A DNA stretch of 11,176 nucleotides from Bacteroidota bacterium (GTDB lineage Bacteria; Bacteroidota; Bacteroidia; Flavobacteriales; Flavobacteriaceae): positions 1 to 11,176 of the forward strand of contig JADWMI010000015.1 in the NCBI GenBank assembly GCA_015767395.1. Reading direction: 5' to 3'. Each line of letters starts with the position of its first letter. The first letter of the stretch is position 1. The translations under genes were made by a program, and so were the position numbers. The notes beneath the pieces were generated by a model, which was given only the letters and a program-made list of their open reading frames with translations, ran no database searches and had not been told where the DNA came from. Below are positions 1 to 6,714 of this stretch, one piece after another.

Positions 1-677
1 AGTCTATTTTGCTCATCAATAAATGAAGACAATTTAAAAGGAGCGCCTTGCTTTAAAACAGATGCAGTTTTTGAGTTGTTATAAATGGAATCTAGGACTT
101 TTGACTCAATACTTGTACTAATACTATCAATAACATAAGGTTTGTTGGTTTCAACCAAATAATTAACCTTTGCCTTTTTATTTTTTAAAAAAACATTTTC
201 AGAAGTAACCTTTGCATTAAAATAACCTTCGTTAAAATAATGCTGTGTTAAGTTAGCTATAGTTTGTTTTGTTTTAGTTTTGTCTAAAATAACTGGAGCT
301 TCTCCATTTTTTAATCGATTTTTATTGGCATTGTATTTAAAATTTCGAACACCTCTAGTTTGCTTTTCAGAAAAAACGGATGTTATAAAGTTGTATTTTT
401 TAGGATAATCTTTTTTCCATTGATCAAAATCAGTTTCAAAATTTTCATCAGCACTATTGTAAAGATAAAGTTGTAAAGGGATGCCTAATACTTTTTCGTT
501 TGGACGCTGTACAATGTAATCTGTGACTTCACTTTTTACATTTTTTTTGTCATTTACAAAAATGGTATTTGCAGTTATTAAATGTTCATTTTCTGGAACA
601 TATTTCACTGAATTACATGATGAAAACCCAATAGTTATAATAACTAAAATTAATAATATTTTAAAATTGGTTTTCAA
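1..677 (-). CDS. tamL: TamL-like BamA/TamA-family outer-membrane lipoprotein, N-terminal part (3' end outside window)
   Basis: The reverse strand is open from about 677 to the window edge (225 full codons). It starts LKTNFKILLILVIITIGFSS followed by C21, a lipoprotein signal with lipobox FSSC. After the cysteine comes NSVKYVPENEHLIT, the usual opening of Bacteroidota BamA/TamA-family lipoproteins, then POTRA-like sequence (for example ANLTQHYFNEGYFNAKVTSE). Such proteins carry N-terminal POTRA domains and a C-terminal Omp85 barrel in the outer membrane, and act in envelope protein assembly with TamB-like partners; the barrel lies beyond position 1. No ATG is available in frame: the next in-frame codon upstream that could initiate is another TTG at 719, inside the promoter, and a TAA lies further up. 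TTG at 675-677 is therefore the best start, and it lies about 17 nt behind the predicted transcription start. Confidence is high for the family and moderate for the exact start and for TamL rather than another Omp85 paralogue. Confidence 0.8.
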   Translation of the reverse strand, partial: MKTNFKILLILVIITIGFSSCNSVKYVPENEHLITANTIFVNDKKNVKSEVTDYIVQRPNEKVLGIPLQLYLYNSADENFETDFDQWKKDYPKKYNFITSVFSEKQTRGVRNFKYNANKNRLKNGEAPVILDKTKTKQTIANLTQHYFNEGYFNAKVTSENVFLKNKKAKVNYLVETNKPYVIDSISTSIESKVLDSIYNNSKTASVLKQGAPFKLSSFIDEQNR

Positions 678-697
678 TAAATAAGAGTTTAAATTTG
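667..697 (+). promoter_or_regulatory. Predicted Bacteroidota-type promoter for the TrmH-family methyltransferase
   Basis: TAAATTTG (690-697) matches TAnnTTTG exactly, and TTG (667-669) lies 20 bp upstream, the same geometry as the opposing tamL promoter. Transcription would start near 704 and leave a leader of about 50 nt before ATG 755. The -33 box lies inside the first codons of tamL. Confidence 0.55.
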
Positions 698-700
698 TTT

Positions 701-731
701 CAAATGTAAAACTTTTCAAGGTATTACCCAA
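701..731 (-). promoter_or_regulatory. Predicted Bacteroidota-type promoter for tamL
   Basis: On the reverse strand, TACATTTG (701-708) matches the Bacteroidota -7 consensus TAnnTTTG exactly. A TTG (729-731) lies 20 bp upstream as the -33 element. Transcription would start near 694 and give a leader of about 17 nt before the TTG start. The promoter overlaps the start region of the divergent methyltransferase promoter. Confidence 0.6.
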
Positions 732-754
732 TTACAATTTTTTAAAAAGAATTC

Positions 755-1483
755 ATGAGTTTAAGTAAAAGTCAATTAAAATTAATTAACAGTTTACAAC
801 AAAAAAAATATCGTACTAAACAGGGTTTATTCGTTGCTGAAGGAACTAAAGTTGTAAAAGAATTTTTAAACTCAAATTTGGAATTGGAACACTTGTTTTT
901 TGTGGATGGTTTTGGTTATGAAGAAATTGAAAAAGTAACTCAAATTTCAGAAGTTGATTTAAAAAAAGTGAGTACCCTTAAAACCCCGAACAACGTTTTA
1001 GCGCTTTTTAAAATTCCTGGAGAAGACATTCTCATTAATGACGGGTTCATTTTAGTTTTAGATGAAATTAATGATCCTGGGAACTTGGGAACCATAATAA
1101 GATTGTGTGATTGGTTTGGAGTTAATCAACTTGTTTGTTCAAATAACACTGTAGATTGTTACAATTCAAAAGTAGTACAGGCTTCTATGGGGTCTTTAAC
1201 AAGGCTTTCAATTGTTTACACAGATTTGTTGCCTTATTTAAAAAATACACCACTGCCTAAGTTTGCAACCCTTATGGACGGTAAAAATGTGTATCAAAGC
1301 AATTTGCCTAAAGAAGCCGTTTTAGTTATGGGCAATGAGGCAAATGGAATAAGTGAGTCTTTGTTAAATGAGTTAAACACGGCGATTTCTATACCTCGAT
1401 TTGGAAAATCACAAGAAACGGAAAGTTTAAATGTGGCTACCGCAACGGCAATTTTATTAAGTGAATTTAAGCGTTTGACTTAA
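755..1483 (+). CDS. TrmH/SpoU-family RNA 2'-O-methyltransferase
   Basis: The product of 242 aa transfers a methyl group from S-adenosylmethionine to a ribose 2'-OH of rRNA or tRNA. Residues 1 to about 85 form the L30e-like substrate-binding domain, with the family opening around KKYRTKQGLFVAEGTKVVKE. Residues from about 97 form the knotted SPOUT domain. All three SpoU motifs are present: NDPGNLGTIIR (106-116, with the catalytic-type arginine at 116), VLVMGNEANGIS (189-200) and ISIPRFGKSQETESLNVATA (211-230). The size fits RlmB/TrmH-like enzymes, but the exact nucleotide modified cannot be read from sequence, so no symbol is given. The gene is alone on this strand. Its TAA stop overlaps the convergent porT stop, so no terminator fits between them. 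Confidence 0.9.
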   Translation: MSLSKSQLKLINSLQQKKYRTKQGLFVAEGTKVVKEFLNSNLELEHLFFVDGFGYEEIEKVTQISEVDLKKVSTLKTPNNVLALFKIPGEDILINDGFILVLDEINDPGNLGTIIRLCDWFGVNQLVCSNNTVDCYNSKVVQASMGSLTRLSIVYTDLLPYLKNTPLPKFATLMDGKNVYQSNLPKEAVLVMGNEANGISESLLNELNTAISIPRFGKSQETESLNVATATAILLSEFKRLT

Positions 1484-2178
1484 TGAAAGGCCAGCTTTAA
1501 AAAGACGCCTCTGGTACCAAAAAAATCTACATTTCCTGTCCATGGACTATTTGGATCTTCATCCCTCACCAATTCATCAGTAATAGCAAAAATTCCTCTA
1601 ATTGAAGGTGAGAAAATAAAATAAGGAAGATAAATGTCTATGCCTATACCGAGTTCATAAGAAAAGTTACTTTTTTTCATTCTAAACTCTCCCTGCTCAT
1701 TATCGTCAGGGTTGTCTTGATTGCTTGAAAAATTATAATCGTATGAAACACCAGCAATTGTATAAGGGCGAATGTTGTTATAACGATCCGTACTAAATTT
1801 AAACAATAACGGCACTCTTAAATAAGTGGCATTTACTTTTCTAATACTGTCTTGAGCTCCTCCAGGAATATGAGTGAAATCCAATTCTTTTGTATTGCTT
1901 GAGAGTCCTGGCTCTAATCTTAAATTGATGTTTTTATGCAATCTTAAATCACCAATTAGGCCAACGTCAAAACCAATTGAAGGCGACACATTGATAAAAG
2001 TATCATCATTATCTATATAGGAGATTTTATAATCTTTGTTATTTATTCCTAAATAATATCCCCAAAACACTTTTTGTTTGTCCCAGTTTTGATGGTATTC
2101 AACAATGTCTTTTTTTTGGGCATTGAGATTATTAGCTGCTAAAACAATTAATATAAAACCAATAAATACTTTTTTCAT
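1480..2178 (-). CDS. porT: PorT-family outer-membrane beta-barrel protein (type IX secretion)
   Basis: The product of 232 aa has a clear signal peptide (MKKVFIGFILIVLAANNLNA, predicted cut before Q21), then alternating polar and hydrophobic strands typical of a small outer-membrane barrel. The segment FWGYYLGINNKDYKI near the mature N terminus is the characteristic PorT/PorT-like start, and the protein ends in an aromatic/hydrophobic barrel strand (GVFLKLAFH). In Porphyromonas and Flavobacterium, PorT is required for type IX secretion and, in gliding species, for display of adhesins. The gene begins 3 nt after the ubiE stop, and the ubiE-porT pair is a recurrent arrangement in Flavobacteria, which supports PorT over a generic porin-like barrel. 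Its stop codon (1480-1482) overlaps the stop of the convergent methyltransferase gene. Confidence 0.8.
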   Translation of the reverse strand: MKKVFIGFILIVLAANNLNAQKKDIVEYHQNWDKQKVFWGYYLGINNKDYKISYIDNDDTFINVSPSIGFDVGLIGDLRLHKNINLRLEPGLSSNTKELDFTHIPGGAQDSIRKVNATYLRVPLLFKFSTDRYNNIRPYTIAGVSYDYNFSSNQDNPDDNEQGEFRMKKSNFSYELGIGIDIYLPYFIFSPSIRGIFAITDELVRDEDPNSPWTGNVDFFGTRGVFLKLAFH

Positions 2179-2181
2179 AGA

Positions 2182-2910
2182 TTATTTCTTTGCCAAATAA
2201 ATTGAAGCAACACCAAATGTTTGCGGTTTGTTTTCAATACCTATAAACCCTGTTTTTGCCAAAATATTGTTGAAGGCTTGTCCATGAGGAAATGATGCAG
2301 CAGAATCTGATAAATATTTATAAGCAGATTTATCTTTTGAAAAAACGCGACCAATGGTTGGTAATATTTTTGTGGAATAAAAATTATATCCTTGTTTGTA
2401 CGGACTTTTTGTTGGTACAGAGGTTTCTAGTACAACAAATATTCCTCCAGGTTTTAATACTCTGTAAATTTCACTTAAGCCTGTTTCTAGGTTTTCGAAA
2501 TTGCGAACCCCAAAAGCAACTGTTATGGCATCAAATGAAGCGTCTTCAAAAGGAATTTTTTCTGAATCAGCCAAAACCATTTCAATCTGATGGTTGAGGT
2601 TTAGTTTGTCAATTTTTTTTCTCCCAACTGAAAGCATTCCGTCTGAAATATCTAAACCAACTATTTTTGAGGCTGAAGTTTTGGTTAAATTTATAGCCAA
2701 GTCCCCTGTTCCAGTTGCAATATCTAAAATAGTTTCAGGATTTGTTTCTCCTACAATTTCAACAACTTTATTCCTCCACTTAATGTCTATTCCAAAAGAA
2801 ATAACCCGATTTAAATTATCGTATTCTTTTGAGATATTATCGAACATTTTGGTGACCTGTTCTTTCTTTCCTTGGTCAGAATTTTTATAAGGAGTTACTT
2901 TTTTAGACAT
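2182..2910 (-). CDS. ubiE: Demethylmenaquinone methyltransferase (UbiE/MenG)
   Basis: The product of 242 aa is a class I SAM-dependent C-methyltransferase performing the last step of menaquinone synthesis, demethylmenaquinone to menaquinone. Visible family signatures are MFDNISKEYDNLNRVISFG (22-40), the SAM-binding glycine motif ILDIATGTGD (61-70), GLDIS (85-89), the UbiE signature around DAITVAFGVRNFEN (127-140) and the post-motif VLKPGG (151-156). The C-terminal part (YKYLSDSAASFPHG) is also typical. Length is normal. In a Bacteroidota host the quinone is menaquinone, so the menaquinone role is expected even though the symbol is ubiE. The gene lies 7 nt after the NifU-like gene and 3 nt before porT, so the three are probably co-transcribed. 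Confidence 0.95.
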   Translation of the reverse strand: MSKKVTPYKNSDQGKKEQVTKMFDNISKEYDNLNRVISFGIDIKWRNKVVEIVGETNPETILDIATGTGDLAINLTKTSASKIVGLDISDGMLSVGRKKIDKLNLNHQIEMVLADSEKIPFEDASFDAITVAFGVRNFENLETGLSEIYRVLKPGGIFVVLETSVPTKSPYKQGYNFYSTKILPTIGRVFSKDKSAYKYLSDSAASFPHGQAFNNILAKTGFIGIENKPQTFGVASIYLAKK

Positions 2911-2917
2911 AAATATT

Positions 2918-3808
2918 TTAGTAATTAACAGCTACAACTCCTTCAATTTTACCAGGAATTAGTTCTTTCAACATATTTTCAATACCATTTTTAAGCGTAA
3001 TTGTTGATGATGGGCAACCACTACATGCACCTTGTAAAATAACATTGACTATTTGAGTATCTTCTTCATACGATTGAAATAAAATATTTCCGCCGTCTGC
3101 AGCTACTGCAGGTTTAATGTATTCATCTAAAATACTAATGATTTGCTTTGAAATGTCATCTAAATCACCTGTAATGTTTGGTGAAGTTTGTTGTGTGGTT
3201 TCTTTTTCAGTTTGTACAGCAATGGTTTTTCCATCTGCAATAAATTGTTTGATAAAACTTCTTATTTCAACTGTGATATCACTCCATTCAACAATATCAA
3301 ACTTTGTAATTGAAACATAGTTTTCAGAAATAAAAATTTCTTTTACAAAAGGGAAATTATATAATTCAATGGCTAAAGGTGAATTTTGAGCTTCTTCAAT
3401 GTTTTTAAATTCAAAATCAGTATCTACTAATTTTTTATTCGCAACAAATTTTAAAACTGATGGATTTGGTGTAACCTCAGCATATACTTCAACAGGCACT
3501 TTTTTTTGCACAGTTTCCTGTGAGATTAAAACACCACCATTGTTTAAGTAATTTTCCAATTGTTCTTTAACTTCTTCCTGAACATCACTCCATTCAACGA
3601 TTGAAAAACGTTCAATCGCGATGAAATTTGCTGAAAATAAGACCCTTTTTACGAAAGGTAAATGAAAAAGTTCTTGCGCCAAAGGAGAGCTTTTCGCTTC
3701 ATCAATATTATTAAACTGATGACTGCCACTTGTTAATACGCTGTTTGTACTAAACTTTAGGATGGTCTCAGTTGTTGTTTTTTCTATTTTAAAAAGAATT
3801 GTATCCAT
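2918..3808 (-). CDS. NifU-like Fe-S cluster scaffold/carrier with two Nfu N-domains
   Basis: The product of 296 aa has three parts. Residues about 5-95 and about 108-197 are two copies of the Nfu/NifU N-terminal domain. Residues about 215-296 are the NifU C-terminal domain with C262-S-G-C265, the CxxC that holds a 4Fe-4S cluster between two subunits. The copies are offset by 102 residues: the segments beginning SPLAQELFHLPFVK (from 41) and SPLAIELYNFPFVK (from 143) match at 20 of 36 positions and both finish with VEWSD. Proteins of this type deliver Fe-S clusters to apo-enzymes in the cytoplasm. Most Nfu proteins have a single N-domain; the tandem form is known in Bacteroidota. It is the first gene of the ubiE-porT unit, with a promoter box just ahead of it. 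Confidence 0.88.
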   Translation of the reverse strand: MDTILFKIEKTTTETILKFSTNSVLTSGSHQFNNIDEAKSSPLAQELFHLPFVKRVLFSANFIAIERFSIVEWSDVQEEVKEQLENYLNNGGVLISQETVQKKVPVEVYAEVTPNPSVLKFVANKKLVDTDFEFKNIEEAQNSPLAIELYNFPFVKEIFISENYVSITKFDIVEWSDITVEIRSFIKQFIADGKTIAVQTEKETTQQTSPNITGDLDDISKQIISILDEYIKPAVAADGGNILFQSYEEDTQIVNVILQGACSGCPSSTITLKNGIENMLKELIPGKIEGVVAVNY

Positions 3809-3824
3809 TTTTTAATTATTTCTG

Positions 3825-3832
3825 CAAAAGTA
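3825..3832 (-). promoter_or_regulatory. Predicted -7 box for the nifU-like/ubiE/porT operon
   Basis: On the reverse strand, TACTTTTG matches TAnnTTTG exactly and lies 16 nt ahead of the ATG, so the leader would be only about 10 nt. I see no clear TTG/TTTG about 20 bp upstream, so the -33 half is weak. Confidence 0.45.
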
Positions 3833-3863
3833 CTAAAACATATTTAGGTTTTTTGGTTGAAAT

Positions 3864-3892
3864 GAAAAAACGCCTCTAAAATGAGACGTTTT
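3864..3892 (-). terminator. Intrinsic terminator after the FadL-family gene
   Basis: On the reverse strand the sequence folds as AAAACGUCUC / GAGGCGUUUU, a 10-bp stem with one G-U pair and a 6-nt loop, running directly into a U-tract. It lies 22 nt after the stop codon at 3915. On the plus strand the same position is a C-A mismatch, so the hairpin is better for minus-strand RNA, as expected from its place. Confidence 0.75.
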
Positions 3893-3914
3893 ATAAAATT
3901 TCATAACCCTAGTT

Positions 3915-5261
3915 TTACATATTGAACACTAAAGTGGCTGTTACTTTTGAAAGTTTGTAATCCAATTCAGCTGAAGCTACTTCAGGATATTGAGGATAAA
4001 AATTATAGGGGGCAGTATATCTATCTTGTTGATAGGCGATATCTAATTTAGCAATTCCAAAATTATAGCCTAATCCCAGTGAAAATCCGTCCTTATCGTC
4101 GGATGAAATGGCATTCTTATAAGGGCTTTGTTCAAAATGGTAACCACCTCTAATGGATGCTTTTTTAATGCGCCACTCTGTTCCAAATCGCACCTCATTA
4201 ACCCCGTTTAGTTCATTCTGAAAACCTTGGTTTTCTTGATTCCAGTTCCCATCGCTCAATTCAATATTACTATAGTTTTTATATATGTAATCAACACTTA
4301 TCAAACCATACTTATCAAAAATATAAGCAAAACTTCCGGTATACTTGCTTGGGGTTCTTAAGTTGTAGTAATAATTATTTACACCAGAGAAATCTGAATA
4401 AACTTCGTCAACATTACTATAATAAACTTCGGTATCGTACTCTAAAAAGGTTTCACCCATATTATACCAAACTGGCGACTGATATGCAAAACCCAATCGT
4501 AAGTTTTTTGTAGGTTTTCCAATAATTCCTAAATTAAATGAAAACCCATTCCCGTAAGTCATTAATTCTTGAAACATGGATGCTTCTAAAAAATCCCCGT
4601 TTAAGGAGTAATTGTCTTCTTCTAGTAAAATATATTGGTAATAATCAGCGTCGTAACTTATTAATGAAGCCCCAAAATAAACTTTGTCTTGGTACTGAGA
4701 TGCAACAGTGAAGGTGTATTTATTCGTTCTTCCGTCTGTTGAATTTTGAAAATATTGACCATCAGAAAAGAGGTATTGCTTATTTTCAAGATTTGGATCA
4801 TCTATCCAGGTAGGGTAATCACTGTTTCCCTGTGCAAACCAAAAGTTTTCATATTCATTAGCTGTGGAGTAGTTAAAGGCAAAAGCAATTTTATTCCAGC
4901 CATTGCTATTTGCAGCATAATTAGTATTAAAGACGAATACGCCTCCAGTTTGAGAAAATTTCACGTTATCATTGCTTGTGGACGTCGTGTTTCCGTAATA
5001 AGTCGCTTTTGTATCAATTCCATTAAAATCTAAAGAAAAGGAGACTTCGCTTTTTAAAAAAACAGCAGCACCAGCAGGGTTACTTTCAATAGCTGACATG
5101 TCGCCACCTAAAGCTCCAAAGGCTCCGCTCATAGCGTTAAAACGGGCTGTACCATCAATATTTTCTTTAGTGAACAGCACTCCTATATCATTATAGCTTA
5201 AAGTTTGTGCATAAGTTATGTAGCTTGCGCCTAGCGCAATAAGAAATAAAATATTTTTCAT
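3915..5261 (-). CDS. FadL/OmpP1/TodX-family outer-membrane transport protein
   Basis: The product of 448 aa has a signal peptide (MKNILFLIALGASYITYA, predicted cut before Q19). Next comes the N-terminal plug-like region of the FadL superfamily, ending in GALGGDMSAIESNPAGAAVF (49-68). The rest is tyrosine- and asparagine-rich amphipathic strands of a large barrel, finishing with the outer-membrane-type end KVTATLVFNM. FadL-family barrels pass hydrophobic molecules across the outer membrane. Bacteroidota relatives are often labelled hemin receptor or hydrocarbon transporter without proof, so the substrate is unknown. The type IX component PorV belongs to the same superfamily, but the separate location and the pairing with a lipoprotein gene argue for an ordinary paralogue. 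It follows the lipoprotein gene by 20 nt, probably in one transcript, and has its own terminator. Confidence 0.82.
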   Translation of the reverse strand: MKNILFLIALGASYITYAQTLSYNDIGVLFTKENIDGTARFNAMSGAFGALGGDMSAIESNPAGAAVFLKSEVSFSLDFNGIDTKATYYGNTTSTSNDNVKFSQTGGVFVFNTNYAANSNGWNKIAFAFNYSTANEYENFWFAQGNSDYPTWIDDPNLENKQYLFSDGQYFQNSTDGRTNKYTFTVASQYQDKVYFGASLISYDADYYQYILLEEDNYSLNGDFLEASMFQELMTYGNGFSFNLGIIGKPTKNLRLGFAYQSPVWYNMGETFLEYDTEVYYSNVDEVYSDFSGVNNYYYNLRTPSKYTGSFAYIFDKYGLISVDYIYKNYSNIELSDGNWNQENQGFQNELNGVNEVRFGTEWRIKKASIRGGYHFEQSPYKNAISSDDKDGFSLGLGYNFGIAKLDIAYQQDRYTAPYNFYPQYPEVASAELDYKLSKVTATLVFNM

Positions 5262-5281
5262 AAGGTTAAAGTTAAGAGTTT

Positions 5282-6610
5282 TTAATTACGTCTAGAAGTT
5301 CCTGAACGAGAAGAGCTTCCGCTAGATGAACTTCTACTAGATGAACTGGAAGATCTGCTTGGAGAACTTGAAGATCTTGAAACTGAACTCGACTTAGAAG
5401 AAGAAGGTTTAGCACTAGACCTATTGCTCGAAGTGCTTCTTGCAGAGCTATTTGAAGATCTTTTATAAGTACTGCTAGATGGTTTAGAATTTATTGTTCT
5501 TGCAGAATTTTGATTGTTACTTTTTCTAACAGATGAAGCTCTTGAATTTGAAGTAGGGCGATAAGATCTATTAACACCACTATACGTTGTTGGACTCGAG
5601 TTTCTAGAAGATTGTGAGCTTACAACTCTCCGTGTATTACTTGCTGGTTGTGTTGAAGAAGATGGAGAACTGTTGTAAGACATATTTCTTCTAGTTCCAC
5701 TTGACCTTGATGAACCTGACCTCGTAGGAGGACTACTACTTCTTTGATAAGAGGAGCTACCGCTTCTTTGATAGGAAGGACTGCTTCTTTGTCTAGAATT
5801 ATTTGAGGATCTAGTTCTGGTATTTGTAGAACTTGAGCGAGTAGTAGGTTGGCGACTTGTTCTGCTAGAGCTTCTTGTTGCGGTGCTGCTAGTTGTTCCG
5901 GCATATCTACTAAGATTAGTGCCTTTAGTTATATCGTTCGAAGTTCTTCTAGTTGATGAACTTCTATTAGTTGTGCTTGCCGTTCCAGTGCTAGTTGATC
6001 TTCTTCCAGTAGTAGAGGTGCTAGTGACAGCATTTCTTCCTGATGTACTATAGGAATCTCTTTTCCCATACGAACCATAATATGGAGGGTAATGTCCAGG
6101 GTTTCCAGGGTAATATGGAGGGTAATAGCCAGGGTATCCAGGGTAATATGGAGGTCTATATCCATAATAAGGAGGGTAGTATCCGCCTCCCCATCCATAA
6201 CCATAATAAGGATATGAGTAAAATGGATTGTACCAATATGAGTTGCTCCAGCCGATACCAGCGTTAATAGTAATGCTTACATCATTTGTATAACCCCACG
6301 GAGCTTGTCCTTCTCCTCCGTAATCATTATAAGAATCTTCAGCGTAATAATAATCATCAACGTCGGTAAAAACCTCACCTTCATAAGGCTCACCTTCTTC
6401 TGTATAATTTAAGTCTTCTAATTGTTCAGAAAAATAATTGGATTGATCTTGAACAACAACAGTTTCTCTTGGAATTACAGTTTGAGTTTCATAAATCCCG
6501 TCACTATTGTATGCGCTTTGGTAACTTCCACAACCGTAAAAACTTACAAATATAAATACAAGTACAATTATTTGGGAGGCTTTTTGGCTTACTTTGTTTG
6601 AAACTCTCAT
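5282..6610 (-). CDS. Low-complexity surface or periplasmic lipoprotein (Tyr/Gly/Pro-rich then Ser/Arg/Thr-rich)
   Basis: The product of 442 aa from ATG 6610; a TTG 6 nt upstream gives only a two-residue extension and is less likely. It has a lipoprotein signal with lipobox SFYGC (C27). Next comes an acidic stretch (about 62-97), then a Tyr/Gly/Pro/Trp-rich region (about 104-182) with two 11-residue repeats (PGYPGYYPPYY and PGNPGHYPPYY). The remaining roughly 260 residues are nearly all Ser, Arg, Thr and Asn, strongly basic, with short repeats such as SYQRSGSSSYQRSSS, and the end is GTSRRN. I recognise no catalytic domain and can name no function. No acidic export tag for the Bacteroidota cell surface follows the cysteine, so a periplasm-facing position is the default. 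The tail looks disordered and could bind anionic partners such as lipopolysaccharide, DNA or peptidoglycan, which is inference. The gene diverges from proS and leads into the FadL-family gene. Confidence 0.75.
   Translation of the reverse strand: MRVSNKVSQKASQIIVLVFIFVSFYGCGSYQSAYNSDGIYETQTVIPRETVVVQDQSNYFSEQLEDLNYTEEGEPYEGEVFTDVDDYYYAEDSYNDYGGEGQAPWGYTNDVSITINAGIGWSNSYWYNPFYSYPYYGYGWGGGYYPPYYGYRPPYYPGYPGYYPPYYPGNPGHYPPYYGSYGKRDSYSTSGRNAVTSTSTTGRRSTSTGTASTTNRSSSTRRTSNDITKGTNLSRYAGTTSSTATRSSSRTSRQPTTRSSSTNTRTRSSNNSRQRSSPSYQRSGSSSYQRSSSPPTRSGSSRSSGTRRNMSYNSSPSSSTQPASNTRRVVSSQSSRNSSPTTYSGVNRSYRPTSNSRASSVRKSNNQNSARTINSKPSSSTYKRSSNSSARSTSSNRSSAKPSSSKSSSVSRSSSSPSRSSSSSSRSSSSGSSSRSGTSRRN
6079..6155. 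repeat. 33-bp tandem repeat inside the lipoprotein gene
   Basis: Two consecutive 33-bp units (6079-6111 and 6112-6144), each beginning AATATGGAGGGTAAT, are followed by the first 10 bp of a third. The unit length is a multiple of three and encodes the 11-residue Pro/Gly/Tyr repeat, so copy changes would lengthen or shorten the protein without a frameshift. Confidence 0.85.
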
Positions 6611-6628
6611 AATCAATTGAAATTTTTA

Positions 6629-6658
6629 TTGTTGGACAATTAAAAAAAACTAATTTTG
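6629..6658 (+). promoter_or_regulatory. Predicted promoter for proS
   Basis: TAATTTTG (6651-6658) matches TAnnTTTG exactly, with TTG (6629-6631) 19 bp upstream. Transcription would start near 6665 and give a leader of about 50 nt containing the hairpin at 6691-6709. I found no equally good promoter for the divergent lipoprotein gene in the same gap. Confidence 0.6.
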
Positions 6659-6690
6659 TCGAAATTAACATTTTTTAATAAAGAAGACGC

Positions 6691-6709
6691 AAAGTTTGTG
6701 CCAAACTTT
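6691..6709 (+). promoter_or_regulatory. Perfect hairpin in the proS leader, adjoining the start codon
   Basis: AAAGTTTG (6691-6698) and CAAACTTT (6702-6709) form an 8-bp perfect stem with a 3-nt loop. The hairpin ends 5 nt before ATG 6715, so it would occupy the ribosome-binding area of the mRNA. There is no U-tract, so it is not an intrinsic terminator. Confidence 0.5.
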
Positions 6710-6714
6710 TGATT

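Noticed and set aside
2292..2890. Plus-strand ORFs of about 100 codons within ubiE
   Set aside because: They are antisense shadows of a clearly conserved methyltransferase gene, with low-complexity translations and no promoter.
5620..6267. Several ORFs of 70-95 codons overlapping the lipoprotein gene in other frames on both strands
   Set aside because: They arise from low-complexity Ser/Arg and Pro/Tyr codons read out of frame, and have no independent start signals or recognisable sequence.
6611..6616. TTG start for the lipoprotein, two codons before ATG 6610
   Set aside because: ATG is preferred in this genome, and the extension adds nothing to the signal peptide. It is kept only as an alternative.
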